Source: an uncultured Lachnospiraceae bacterium
Lineage (GTDB): Bacteria > Bacillota > Clostridia > Lachnospirales > Lachnospiraceae
Direction of reading: 5' to 3'
NCBI GenBank assembly: GCA_910586555.1
Contig: CAJUJY010000003.1
Coordinates: 1 to 64,000, forward strand
Length of the DNA stretch: 64,000 nt
The position numbers were made by a program, and so were the translations under genes. Shown piece by piece: positions 45,346 to 54,207 of the stretch. How positions within the stretch are numbered: the stretch's first letter is position 1; every line of letters starts with the position of its first letter. The notes under the pieces are model-generated. The model was not told where the DNA came from. It did no database searches and saw only the letters and a list, made by a program, of their open reading frames with translations.

Positions 45346-46434
45346 TTAATACTCAAATGTTTCCATATACTTCATATACTTAACTACCATAAGCGCTATT
45401 TTAAAAGTTATTGCATCATCAAACACCCTTAAATCAAGCCCTGTACTTTTCTCAAGCTTGTCAAGCCTGTAAACAAGTGTGTTCCTGTGTATATAAAGCT
45501 GCCTTGAGGTTTCTGAAACATTTAAGCTGTTCTCAAAAAACTTATTAATAGTGGCAATAGTTTCTTCATCAAAATCATCAGGGGATTTACTGCCAAATAT
45601 CTCCTTAATAAACATCTTACAAAGCGGCATAGGAAGCTGGTATATAAGGCGTCCTATTCCCAGGCTGCTGTAAGCTATTACATGCTGGTCACTATAAAAA
45701 ATCTTGCCAACATCAAGTGCCATCTTTGCCTCTTTATAAGAACGGGATACATCTTTAATCTCATTCACAATAGTGCCATATGCTACATGTACCATTGTCA
45801 TTGCTTCTGTATTAAGCATATCAAGAATCACTTTAGCTGTCTTCTCCATATCTTCGTAACTCTCATTCTGCTTAACTTCTTTTACAAGTATAATATTGCG
45901 TTCATCAACCTGGGTAATAAAATCCCTTGTTTTGCTTGCAAAAAGCCCCTTTACTGTTTCAAGGGCATTCATATCTTTTTCATTCTTCGTTTCTATAAGG
46001 AAAACTATACGCTTAATGCTTGTATCAATATGAAGCTTCTTGGCACGGTTATATATATCTACCAGCAGAAGGTTATCTAATAAAAGGTTTTTAATAAAAT
46101 TATCCTTATCATACCTTTCCTTATATGCTACCAGAAGGTTCTGTATCTGGAATGCAGCCAGCTTGCCAACCATATAGACATCATCACTGTCACCCTTGGC
46201 AAGAATAACATATTCAAGCTGGTGCTCATCAAACACTTTAAAAAACTGGTATCCCTGCAAAACCTGGCTGTCTGCCGGAGAGTCTACAAAGGCCATAACA
46301 GCCTCTTCATACTCTTCAATATTATTTATAGTAGTAGCAAGAGCCTTCCCTTCTGTATCCATAATACATATATCAATTCTAGTGATATTCTTCAGCCCGT
46401 CTATTGTAGTCTGCAAGACCTGGTTCGATATCAT
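45346..46434 (-). CDS. CdaR/PucR-type transcriptional regulator
   Basis: This regulator has 362 residues. The N-terminal ~115 form a sugar-diacid-recognition-like sensor (ISNQVLQTTIDGLKNITRIDICIMDTEGKALAT). The middle resembles a GGDEF-like fold found in this family. The C-terminus is the PucR helix-turn-helix: FFENSLNVSETSRQLYIHRNTLVYRLDKLEKSTG (described by residues ~300-335). GGAGG precedes the ATG. No sugar-diacid catabolic gene is adjacent, so its targets are unknown; many Lachnospiraceae have conserved single copies. Confidence 0.85.
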   Translation of the reverse strand: MISNQVLQTTIDGLKNITRIDICIMDTEGKALATTINNIEEYEEAVMAFVDSPADSQVLQGYQFFKVFDEHQLEYVILAKGDSDDVYMVGKLAAFQIQNLLVAYKERYDKDNFIKNLLLDNLLLVDIYNRAKKLHIDTSIKRIVFLIETKNEKDMNALETVKGLFASKTRDFITQVDERNIILVKEVKQNESYEDMEKTAKVILDMLNTEAMTMVHVAYGTIVNEIKDVSRSYKEAKMALDVGKIFYSDQHVIAYSSLGIGRLIYQLPMPLCKMFIKEIFGSKSPDDFDEETIATINKFFENSLNVSETSRQLYIHRNTLVYRLDKLEKSTGLDLRVFDDAITFKIALMVVKYMKYMETFEY

Positions 46435-46501
46435 AAATGTACCTCCAATATTATTATGCTGTGCTCCCCTTTATTTTGCATAAATACCTGCCTTGCAATA
46501 C

Positions 46502-46530
46502 ATTCTACCATCAATTTGCACAAAAGTAAA
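46502..46530 (-). promoter_or_regulatory. Promoter of the CdaR-like gene
   Basis: Minus strand TTTACT (46525-46530), 17-bp gap, TAGAAT (46502-46507), about 65 bases before the ATG. The remaining part of the 311-bp divergent gap 46435-46745 shows no other clear structure. Confidence 0.5.
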
Positions 46531-46745
46531 GTGCCTTAAGTGAATTTTTCATATATTTTTATTATACCTTGAAGTAAAAATTGTGCATTTTACCACATTA
46601 TTCCAATATTTAAGGATTTTTGTAAGATTAGTTAATTGCATCCTTATTTGCAGAATGATTATTTGGCAGAAGTGTCTGTTGCTTCTAAGCAGCATTTATA
46701 TTATAATAGCTTTGCCCAAATAACTAATGAAAGCTGGTTTTTCCA

Positions 46746-47822
46746 ATGAAAACAATTATTAAATGGCCTGGTGGCAAATCCAGGGAAATAGAACAGATTA
46801 AACACTTAGTTCCTGAATATGACAGGTATATCGAACCTTTTTTTGGAGGAGGGGCAGTTTACTTTTCGCTTGAACCAAAGAAAGCATATATTAACGATAT
46901 TTCCCCTATGCTTATGGAATTTTACAGGCTTGTAAAAGCACAAGACACAGATTTTAAAAAATACCTGGATAAATATGATATAACATTTAAATCACTTTTA
47001 GAAAGCACAGATAATAACTATAATATCATTTATTCATGCTATAAAAATAATGGGGATATACAGAAACTAACAGACCAGATAGTTTCCAGCCAGCAGACAG
47101 ACCCTTTAATTATTACTGATATAAAAACATATAAGGTTTTTATTGCTAAAATGGTTAATGATAAGTTTACAAGGACTAAGAAAAACCAGGAGAAAAAACT
47201 TTTTTCAGATAAAGACCTTAAAAGAAACTTACAGACTGGTTTTACAAGCGGGTATTATATGTATTTCAGGGATATATATAACAAATATGCTTTAAAACCA
47301 CTATCTGAAGATATTGCTGGCAGAATTGCCAATTTTTACTTTATAAGGGAATATTGTTATGGTTCTATGTTCCGTTATAACTCTAAAGGTGAATTTAATA
47401 TTCCATATGGCGGCATGACTTACAATAATAAAAATTTCAGGGCTAAAATTGATGGCCTTTTTAATAAAGATATCTCTTTGCTGTTCAAGGAAACTTCTAT
47501 ATATACACAGGATTTTGAGGAATTTTTAAACAGCCTTACACTTACAGACAGCGATTTTATATTTTTAGATCCCCCGTATGACACTGAATTTTCGGATTAT
47601 GAAGGACGTGCATTTACTAAAGAAGACCAATACAGGTTAGCCAGTACGTTAAAAAACATAAAAGCTAAATTTATACTAATTATTAAAAATACAAGCTTTA
47701 TTTACAGCCTTTACAAAGATTATTTCAGGATAATTTCCTTTGATAAAAACTATACTTGCAATGTACGCAGCCGCAATGAACGTAATACGGAACATCTTAT
47801 AATAACAAATATACCTGGATAA
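46746..47822 (+). CDS. D12-class adenine-N6 DNA methyltransferase (Dam/DpnM-like)
   Basis: This 358-aa enzyme methylates adenine using S-adenosylmethionine. Motif X and motif I appear near the start (IKWPGGKSREIEQI and RYIEPFFGGGAVYFSL) and motif IV near the end (DFIFLDPPYDTEFSDY). This order defines the alpha/D12 class, whose best-known members modify GATC. It is about 75 residues longer than DpnM, mainly in the target-recognition region, so the site may differ. It converges on the second methyltransferase with one base between stops. Together with the nuclease gene it makes a three-gene system. Confidence 0.9.
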   Translation: MKTIIKWPGGKSREIEQIKHLVPEYDRYIEPFFGGGAVYFSLEPKKAYINDISPMLMEFYRLVKAQDTDFKKYLDKYDITFKSLLESTDNNYNIIYSCYKNNGDIQKLTDQIVSSQQTDPLIITDIKTYKVFIAKMVNDKFTRTKKNQEKKLFSDKDLKRNLQTGFTSGYYMYFRDIYNKYALKPLSEDIAGRIANFYFIREYCYGSMFRYNSKGEFNIPYGGMTYNNKNFRAKIDGLFNKDISLLFKETSIYTQDFEEFLNSLTLTDSDFIFLDPPYDTEFSDYEGRAFTKEDQYRLASTLKNIKAKFILIIKNTSFIYSLYKDYFRIISFDKNYTCNVRSRNERNTEHLIITNIPG

Positions 47823-47823
47823 A

Positions 47824-48552
47824 TTATCCAGGTATTTCTGTTATTTCTATTCTTTTGCCTGCTGCCTCAAAGAAACCAGGATCAATTTCACAGCCTATAA
47901 ACTTCCTGCCTAGTTCCTTTGCAGCAACCCCTGTTGAACCAACCCCCATAAACGGGTCAAATACCACATCACCTTTATCTGTTGCTATCTGTATAAGATG
48001 CCTTAACAACTTTAATGGTTTCTGTGACGGGTGCTTAGGATTCTTTAACCTTTCATTTCCCATGCATATTGGACATTCAAAGTAATTATGCATTTCATTT
48101 TGACTGGAAAAATTCCATTTGTGCCCTTTGTCCCATAAACACACTATCATCTCACAACTGTTAAGAAACCCGTTTTTATACACTTTTGGCATAGGGTTTG
48201 TTTTATGCCATATAAAATACTGGAAAGTATCATATTCAGAATCAAATGCTTCATGCCATTTCCCAATAAGATTATAGCTGGTAAATATAAAAATATTCCC
48301 ACCCGGCTTTAATATCCTTTTAAACTCTTCTACAAAAGCAAAGGGATTTATTTCCCTTAAATCCCATTCACCTAAATCATTATTTACTGCACTTCTGTTT
48401 GGAAGATTTATATTACCTGTTGAATATTTCGCAATATTATAGGGAGGATCTGTAAGTATTAAGTCAACACTGCTGCCAGGCACCGATTTAATATAATCCA
48501 GGCAGTCCCCACGGTATATATCCATACACCAGTCTTTTGATACTTGTCCCAT
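47824..48552 (-). CDS. Beta-class DNA methyltransferase (DpnA-like)
   Basis: This 242-residue methyltransferase has motif IV first (LILTDPPYNIAKYSTG) and motif I near the C-terminus (DVVFDPFMGVGSTGVAAKELGRKFIGCEID), the reverse order to its neighbour. HPSQKPLKLL is also typical. It resembles DpnA, the second methyltransferase of DpnII systems, which can act on single-stranded DNA. It follows the nuclease gene by 28 bp on the same strand and should be co-transcribed with it. Confidence 0.9.
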   Translation of the reverse strand: MGQVSKDWCMDIYRGDCLDYIKSVPGSSVDLILTDPPYNIAKYSTGNINLPNRSAVNNDLGEWDLREINPFAFVEEFKRILKPGGNIFIFTSYNLIGKWHEAFDSEYDTFQYFIWHKTNPMPKVYKNGFLNSCEMIVCLWDKGHKWNFSSQNEMHNYFECPICMGNERLKNPKHPSQKPLKLLRHLIQIATDKGDVVFDPFMGVGSTGVAAKELGRKFIGCEIDPGFFEAAGKRIEITEIPG

Positions 48553-48580
48553 TTAAGCTTAATCCCCATTTCTGTACTGT

Positions 48581-49450
48581 TTATTCTGTTGCTTTTATAA
48601 TCATCTGGTTTATCCTTTTATTTAAATCCAGTTCTTTCAGCGCTTTTTTATACAGTCTTGTAAACTTTTTATATGTAATGCCTTCTGGTAATATTGTATC
48701 CCAGAACTTTGCCCCAATCAGGAACATTTCTGGAAATGCCATATGTTTCTTGACAGCACCAGTCCATGTATTTCCTTCACCATTTTTATTATATAGCGTT
48801 GCAAAATAAGCCCTGGAATTAGAAACATTCATTCCTGTATAAATTGTTAAAAGCTTCTCTACATTAGAAGGTGCATTAGAACTGTCTAAATCACCTCCTG
48901 CTTTAAGTTCAAGCACAACCCAGTCTTTCCCGTCAAAAAATGCCAGGTCAACCGGCTTAGTATGGTAATGCCCTGGTGTCCTGTACTTCTGTGCCAAAGG
49001 CAGAAGCTGTTTTATGCTTTCTTGTGTAACTTTGCTTTCGCTCCTTAACTTTCCTTTTCCAGAAGCAACCCTGTTTGCCCGGAATGTTGATATTTCACCT
49101 CTAAGGTTACCATTATCTGTGTCTATATCTGTAACAATTATCTGGCCGTTTACTTTTAAAGGATCTATATTATGTTTTACATTTCTTGGATTTACAATTT
49201 GTGGCACATTTGCCTCACCAAATTTAAGCCTTGCAATTTTTTTTGCGCATGCTTCGATTGCAAAACCGCTTTTTGACTCAAAACTGCTTACAAAAACCAT
49301 ATTTGCTGTTATATTTTTATCAAGCTGGCTTAATAAAAAATTATACCGTTTCTTTACATAATTTATTTTAAAATCCCCTTCTATATTTTCAATAAGCTTT
49401 GAAAATTCATTATACACTATTTCTACAATCTGCTGGCTTGTGTCTGTCAT
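48581..49450 (-). CDS. Type II restriction endonuclease, PD-(D/E)XK type
   Basis: This protein of about 289 residues starts at 49450, where GGGGAG precedes the ATG; the frame extends to 49483 but that part lies in the repeat. A nuclease core is visible: PVDLAFFDGKDWVVLELKAGGDLDSSNA gives the Asp and E-x-K triad (described by residues ~185-212). The C-terminal half (RAYFATLYNKNGEGNTW... FLIGAKFWD) resembles TdeIII-like endonucleases. It does not look like DpnII itself. Association with two methyltransferases supports the call. The recognition site is not assigned. Confidence 0.8.
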   Translation of the reverse strand: MTDTSQQIVEIVYNEFSKLIENIEGDFKINYVKKRYNFLLSQLDKNITANMVFVSSFESKSGFAIEACAKKIARLKFGEANVPQIVNPRNVKHNIDPLKVNGQIIVTDIDTDNGNLRGEISTFRANRVASGKGKLRSESKVTQESIKQLLPLAQKYRTPGHYHTKPVDLAFFDGKDWVVLELKAGGDLDSSNAPSNVEKLLTIYTGMNVSNSRAYFATLYNKNGEGNTWTGAVKKHMAFPEMFLIGAKFWDTILPEGITYKKFTRLYKKALKELDLNKRINQMIIKATE

Positions 49451-49475
49451 CTGGTTCTCCCCTATTCTCTTATTT

Positions 49476-49635
49476 AACCTCATTAAGTAAGTCCCCGCTT
49501 CTTAAGCGGTGGGTTTGGGACTTGCTTAGCCTGGCAGGAGTTCAAGCTCCTGCCAGGCTGCCGCAAAGCGGCAATGAGGTTATGAGCAAGTAGCAAATGC
49601 CTGCTTTGCAGGCAATGCGGATTGCGAATATCCGC
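49476..49635. repeat. 160-bp multi-hairpin repeat, copy 2
   Basis: Same layout as 4081-4240: outer stem AACCTCATT (49476-49484) / AATGAGGTT (49573-49581), three enclosed hairpins and two following ones. Differences fall mostly in loops or keep pairing (for example CTGGCAGG-AG/CT-CCTGCCAG). It begins 26 bp upstream of the nuclease start. Confidence 0.9.
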
Positions 49636-49677
49636 TTAACAACTCTTCCTGCCTTACCTTATACTTTCCAATGTAAA

Positions 49678-49708
49678 GCAGGTGCTGCACAAAAAGTACA
49701 GCACCTGC
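49678..49708 (-). terminator. Terminator of the msmX-type gene
   Basis: GCAGGTGCTG (49678-49687) and CAGCACCTGC (49699-49708) form a perfect 10-bp stem; a short T-tract follows on the minus strand. Confidence 0.7.
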
Positions 49709-49739
49709 AAAGTGTATGTTTTGTAATATATTGCCTTTA

Positions 49740-50852
49740 TTAGTTAGTAATAACTTTTTCTGTTTCCTTATCAAATACATGGATCTTGCTTACATCAAGC
49801 GCAATCTTAATTGTATCTCCAGGACGTGCTGTAGTACGTGGATTAACACGGACTGTAATATCAAAGCCTTCTACAGTGAAGTAAAGGAATACTTCTGCAC
49901 CAAGCATTTCATAAACCTTAACTGTAGCATCAAGTACATTATCTGTACCTGAATTAATATAAATTTCCTCGTCCTTAATATCTTCTGGACGTATGCCCAT
50001 TATAACATCTTTGCCAATATATCCGCCTTCTATTACTTTCTCTGCCTTGCCCTCTGGAATCCTCACTGAATATGAACCAAACTGGAGTTTAACATCTGCA
50101 CCATCTTTAACAGCTTTGCAGTTTACGAAGTTCATCTGTGGTGAACCAATAAATCCTGCAACGAATACATTACATGGCTTTGTATAAAGGTCAATAGGTG
50201 ATGCAACCTGCTGCATAATGCCATCCTTCATAACAACGATACGTGTACCAAGAGTAAGGGCCTCTGTCTGGTCATGTGTTACATATATAATTGTAGCTTC
50301 AAGCCTCTGGTGGATTTTAGAAATCTCAATACGCATCTGCACACGGAGCTTTGCATCAAGGTTTGATAAAGGCTCATCCATAAGGAACACTTTAGGATTA
50401 CGTACAATCGCACGTCCCATGGCAACACGCTGTCTTTGTCCACCTGATAAAGCCTTTGGCTTACGGTCTAAAAGATGCTCAATATCAAGGATTTTAGCTG
50501 CTTCATGGACTAATTTGTCAATTTTCTCTTTTGGGGTTTTCCTTAACTTAAGTCCGAATGCCATATTATCATAAACTGACATATGAGGATATAACGCATA
50601 GTTCTGGAATACCATCGCGATATCCCTGTCTTTTGGCTCTACATCATTAACAAGTGTATTACCAATCCATAACTCACCTGCTGAAATTTCTTCAAGGCCT
50701 GCAACCATACGGAGTGTTGTAGATTTACCACAACCTGAAGGGCCTACAAAAATGATAAATTCCTTATCTGCAATTTCAAGATTGAAATTTTTAACTGCAA
50801 CAAAACCATTTGGATATGTTTTATTAATGTTCTTTAAAGATAAACTTGCCAT
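49740..50852 (-). CDS. msmX: Multi-sugar ABC importer ATPase (MsmX/UgpC-like)
   Basis: This 370-residue ATPase energises carbohydrate importers. Walker A is GPSGCGKST, the signature LSGGQRQR, Walker B VFLMDEPLSNLD and the H-loop YVTHDQTEA. The C-terminal regulatory OB/TOBE domain runs from about residue 235. In Bacillus and relatives one MsmX serves many importers whose operons lack an ATPase. Here the two arabinan importers at 4-17 kb have none, so it is their likely partner. It is monocistronic, with GGAGG before the ATG. Confidence 0.95.
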   Translation of the reverse strand: MASLSLKNINKTYPNGFVAVKNFNLEIADKEFIIFVGPSGCGKSTTLRMVAGLEEISAGELWIGNTLVNDVEPKDRDIAMVFQNYALYPHMSVYDNMAFGLKLRKTPKEKIDKLVHEAAKILDIEHLLDRKPKALSGGQRQRVAMGRAIVRNPKVFLMDEPLSNLDAKLRVQMRIEISKIHQRLEATIIYVTHDQTEALTLGTRIVVMKDGIMQQVASPIDLYTKPCNVFVAGFIGSPQMNFVNCKAVKDGADVKLQFGSYSVRIPEGKAEKVIEGGYIGKDVIMGIRPEDIKDEEIYINSGTDNVLDATVKVYEMLGAEVFLYFTVEGFDITVRVNPRTTARPGDTIKIALDVSKIHVFDKETEKVITN

Positions 50853-51053
50853 TATGAATTTCCTCCTAATTTGTCAAATATAATTGTGCTGTATTAAATA
50901 CACGCCTGCTTAATCTATTAAATATAATACACTAACAAATACATTTTTACCATAGACCAAATATCCAAAGAAATTTTTTAGTTTTTGTGCAATGCGTATA
51001 GAATTTTAATTCCCGTCTGTAAATACATCAATTTTTACAAATTTTTTACGTTT

Positions 51054-51920
51054 TTACTGTTTGTTTTGTCCAAAACCCTCACCAAATACTTCCCTTATCT
51101 CAGAAATTATTACAAATGCATTCCTGTCTATATTTTTAACAATTCCTGTCAGTTTTGCAATTTCTTTCCTTGCTACAACACAAAGCAGTACTGGGCGGCT
51201 GTTGTTTGAATACATTCCCTTAGCTTCAATTAAAGTTGCCCCTCTTTCCATTTTTGTAAAAACCTGCATGCTTATTTCTTTATATTCAGGTGAAATTACA
51301 AGTACCTGCTTACAGGCTTTGCCTCCTGAAAGTATATAATCCATTACACTTGATGATACAAATATTGCTATAACTGCATAAAATGATATATACAATCCAA
51401 ATAGTACAGCACCTGTAATAATAACAACTGAATCTATTACAAATAATACTGTTGATACAGAATAATATGGAATATATTTGCATATTATTGTACTTAGAAG
51501 ATCTGTCCCCCCTGTTGAATACCCCGTAGCAAATACAAGGCCAAGCCCAACGCCTGTAAGCACTCCCCCAACTACGGCAGCAAGCAGGTAATCATGCCTT
51601 CCAGGGTCAAATACAGGTATTATATACATTGCCAGTGAAAAAACTGTATTTGCAAATAATGTTTTAGCAATAAATTCTTTGCCTTTTATAAAAACTCCCC
51701 ATATAAATATTGGTATATTTAATACAAAATTACTAACCCATACTGGCAATGTAATTCCTATAAACCTGCCAGACAAATACTTTACCACTATTGAAAGCCC
51801 TGATATGCCTCCTGTAACCATATCAAGCGGCTCATATATCCAGTTTACTGCTGCTGCCATTAAGGTAGTACCTGCAACAAGGCAAAAAAGTTCCTTTAAT
51901 AAAATTTTATACCTGTCCAT
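51054..51920 (-). CDS. YitT-family membrane protein (DUF2179)
   Basis: This 288-residue protein has about five or six membrane helices forming the YitT/DUF161 domain, with GFATGYSTGGTDLLSTI-type Gly-rich segments (near residues 132-148). A soluble DUF2179 domain of about 80 residues follows (VLVISPEYKEISMQVFTKMERGATLIEAKGMYSN region). The family is widespread in Firmicutes and lacks a defined substrate. It lies downstream of the WecG/TagA gene after a terminator. Confidence 0.92.
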   Translation of the reverse strand: MDRYKILLKELFCLVAGTTLMAAAVNWIYEPLDMVTGGISGLSIVVKYLSGRFIGITLPVWVSNFVLNIPIFIWGVFIKGKEFIAKTLFANTVFSLAMYIIPVFDPGRHDYLLAAVVGGVLTGVGLGLVFATGYSTGGTDLLSTIICKYIPYYSVSTVLFVIDSVVIITGAVLFGLYISFYAVIAIFVSSSVMDYILSGGKACKQVLVISPEYKEISMQVFTKMERGATLIEAKGMYSNNSRPVLLCVVARKEIAKLTGIVKNIDRNAFVIISEIREVFGEGFGQNKQ

Positions 51921-51977
51921 ATTTTCCCCATTCCAGAGAGCCAGTGCTATACACTAAAGCCCTGCAATTAATAATGC

Positions 51978-52012
51978 AAAAAAAGATAATGGAGTTTAAT
52001 CCCCATTATCTT
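51978..52012 (-). terminator. Terminator of the WecG/TagA gene
   Basis: AAAAAGATAATGG pairs with CCATTATCTTTTTT around a short loop; the stem starts within the last codons of the glycosyltransferase gene. Confidence 0.75.
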
Positions 52013-52757
52013 TTTTATTGTACGGTTCTCCACTCTGGTTATTATATTTCACAATTTTTTTGCGGAATATACGTGTCCTGAAGCTTTTTTTAACAGTCTG
52101 CTGTTTTACTATCTTTTCATAAAACCATGACAAGTGGAACCTTCTTACCCACAATGGCACAACTTTTTCGCCTGCAAGTACAAGCCCCGAAACTCCCCCG
52201 GTTGCTACACATATCTTTGCATTAAGCTGTGGTGCATGTTCAATAATCCATCTTTCCTGGAAACCTGGTTCCAGATCAACAACAAGCAAATCAGGAAGAC
52301 AGTTATTTATATCATTAATAACCGCTTCATCTTCACGGCTGCTGTCATAAACACAGAAATCCACTACCCTCAAGCCTGGCTGTACCCTTTTACAGTAATC
52401 CCTTAACTTAAATGCTTCTTCCCTGCTTCCTGCCATAATATAAATAGTCCTGTCCTGCTTCTTAAGGTTTTCAAGTACCTGTCCAAAACTCTTACAGCTT
52501 ACTACCATTCCTCCTGCCTCAAGTATATCGGCATGATGTGTAGCAAGAAGTGCCTCTTCACCTGGAAGAAGTAAATCTGCTTTTTCTATGATTTCCCGGT
52601 ATTTTCTGTCCCCTGCTGCCCTGTCTAATAACTTTGCAGATGCAAAAAATATAACATATAAATGGTCATCTGACAGGTATTCATTTATTATTCCAGTAAA
52701 GATGTCATTAGTAAGCATGTCAACATCAATATCCATAACTTTTACTGAAGCCTGCAT
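51996..52757 (-). CDS. WecG/TagA/CpsF-family glycosyltransferase
   Basis: This 253-aa enzyme belongs to GT26, which adds N-acetylmannosamine-type sugars to lipid-linked intermediates for teichoic acids or other wall polymers. Family features include FFASAKLLDRAAGDRKYREIIEKADLLLPGEE near the start, IYIMAGSREEAFKLRDYCK, and the C-terminal AGEKVVPLWVRRFHLSWFYEKI membrane-association tail. The usual Asp in the ADG motif is replaced by LLPGE, so specificity may be altered. It is 18 bp from the LCP-like gene upstream, which suggests shared wall-polymer function. Confidence 0.88.
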   Translation of the reverse strand: MQASVKVMDIDVDMLTNDIFTGIINEYLSDDHLYVIFFASAKLLDRAAGDRKYREIIEKADLLLPGEEALLATHHADILEAGGMVVSCKSFGQVLENLKKQDRTIYIMAGSREEAFKLRDYCKRVQPGLRVVDFCVYDSSREDEAVINDINNCLPDLLVVDLEPGFQERWIIEHAPQLNAKICVATGGVSGLVLAGEKVVPLWVRRFHLSWFYEKIVKQQTVKKSFRTRIFRKKIVKYNNQSGEPYNKKDNGD

Positions 52758-52775
52758 AAAATAACCATGCCTTTC

Positions 52776-54011
52776 TTAATTGGCATCTGCTGTACCAAGA
52801 ATAATTTCAATATCAAACCCTTCCTGCACATCTCCAACAATTATTTCAGGATCTGTAAAATATCCTGCAAGATCACCACCCATATCCTTTTCTTTTACAA
52901 TAATTCTTGTATGTGTAAGTGTTTCATCTGTATAATCACCTATTTTCTTTACTGAAAAACCAGCAGAGTTTAATTCTGTCTGTGTAGCTGAAGCAAGGCC
53001 GTTTATCCTGCTTCCATTTAATACAATTATATCAAGCCCTTTGGAACTTTTTGCCTTTTTGCCTTTACTTTTATTACCTGTAACAGCAGATAAATTTTCC
53101 TGTGCTTTAGTATAACCTGTTGTATTATTTGCCAGTTTATTTAAAAATGACTTTGCTGCCTTTGTATCTACTAAAAATAGCTTCCCATTATATGTGCCTG
53201 GTATTCCCCAGTAATGGAAATAATCAACATTCATCTTTTCATAACATTCTATATAACCAATTTTATTATAAACAGTAAGGTTTGATTCAACCCGTTCATA
53301 CTGTTCTTTAATATATTCTGCAATTTTTTCCTGGTTACCACTTATATCTTTAAGCTGGTTAATATAAGTACTGCTTGCTACAGAAATCCTTTGTGCTACA
53401 TGCACTGCCTGCGTTTCTGGCACAGTCCCGTCCGGCCCTGGTGTAACCGTATTTTCATCAACCTCCTGTTTAAACCTGACAGATACCCTTTTTTTAGTAT
53501 AATGGCTTTTATATGTTTCCTGGTCAAGAACTGTATAATAACTTATTTTAATGCCAAGCATTTTCTCAATAATAAGCTCACCATATCCAAATGCATCATC
53601 ATTATTAGCAAAATATGTCTTAATTCTTCCTATACGGATAATTTGTGGTATTTCCTGGTTTACAGTACACAACTTCTGGTACATTGTAGTAGGTATAGTA
53701 TATTCCGTTCTTGCAGGTATGGTGACATAATCCATATTATTAGTCTTTGTGTTACAAATTTCAATCATAATATTAGTAATCCTGTCACCATTACATACAT
53801 AAATAAGGTTTCTTGATACTTCATCAGTCTGTGCATCTTCTATAATATCTTCAATATCTCCTTTTTTTGTGCCTATATTCCCTCCATTGTCAGAAAGAAT
53901 AGTATATGATATTTTATAACTCGCAAATCCAGTTACTAATAATATTATTATAAATAAAATAGATTTCAAAAGACTGATAAAAAATACTTTTACTACATTA
54001 TTTTTTTTCAT
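52776..54011 (-). CDS. LCP-like / LytR C-terminal domain protein, divergent
   Basis: This 411-aa membrane-anchored extracellular protein has one N-terminal helix (VFFISLLKSILFIIILLVTGFASY). A divergent LytR-CpsA-Psr-like domain covers about 60-290 (TNIMIEICNTKTNNMDYVTIPARTEYTIP). A LytR_C domain follows (LDIIVLNGSRINGLASATQTELNSAGFSVKKIGDY). The usual PRD arginine motif reads PAR here, so transferase activity is uncertain. A Lys/Ser-rich linker (GNKSKGKKAKSSKG) joins the two. It is the first gene of a pair with the WecG/TagA enzyme. Confidence 0.75.
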   Translation of the reverse strand: MKKNNVVKVFFISLLKSILFIIILLVTGFASYKISYTILSDNGGNIGTKKGDIEDIIEDAQTDEVSRNLIYVCNGDRITNIMIEICNTKTNNMDYVTIPARTEYTIPTTMYQKLCTVNQEIPQIIRIGRIKTYFANNDDAFGYGELIIEKMLGIKISYYTVLDQETYKSHYTKKRVSVRFKQEVDENTVTPGPDGTVPETQAVHVAQRISVASSTYINQLKDISGNQEKIAEYIKEQYERVESNLTVYNKIGYIECYEKMNVDYFHYWGIPGTYNGKLFLVDTKAAKSFLNKLANNTTGYTKAQENLSAVTGNKSKGKKAKSSKGLDIIVLNGSRINGLASATQTELNSAGFSVKKIGDYTDETLTHTRIIVKEKDMGGDLAGYFTDPEIIVGDVQEGFDIEIILGTADAN

Positions 54012-54166
54012 AATTGTACCTTTCTATAACGGTTTATACAGTTGTTCTGATAAAAACATGCTTTTTATTATAGCAAAGAAAGCCTGTTATGTAAAGTCTG
54101 CAAATCAGTTGTAAGGAATCATTAACAATTTATGGATTATTATATCCATTATTTCTTAATATATGA

Positions 54167-54172
54167 TATACT
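54167..54172 (+). promoter_or_regulatory. Extended -10 promoter of the SDR gene
   Basis: TGA-TATACT gives a 5-of-6 -10 with TGn extension, about 35 bases before the ATG at 54208. No clear -35 is seen. Confidence 0.5.
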
Positions 54173-54207
54173 TGGATTAAAATCTGTCTAAGACTGGAGG
54201 AATTAAA

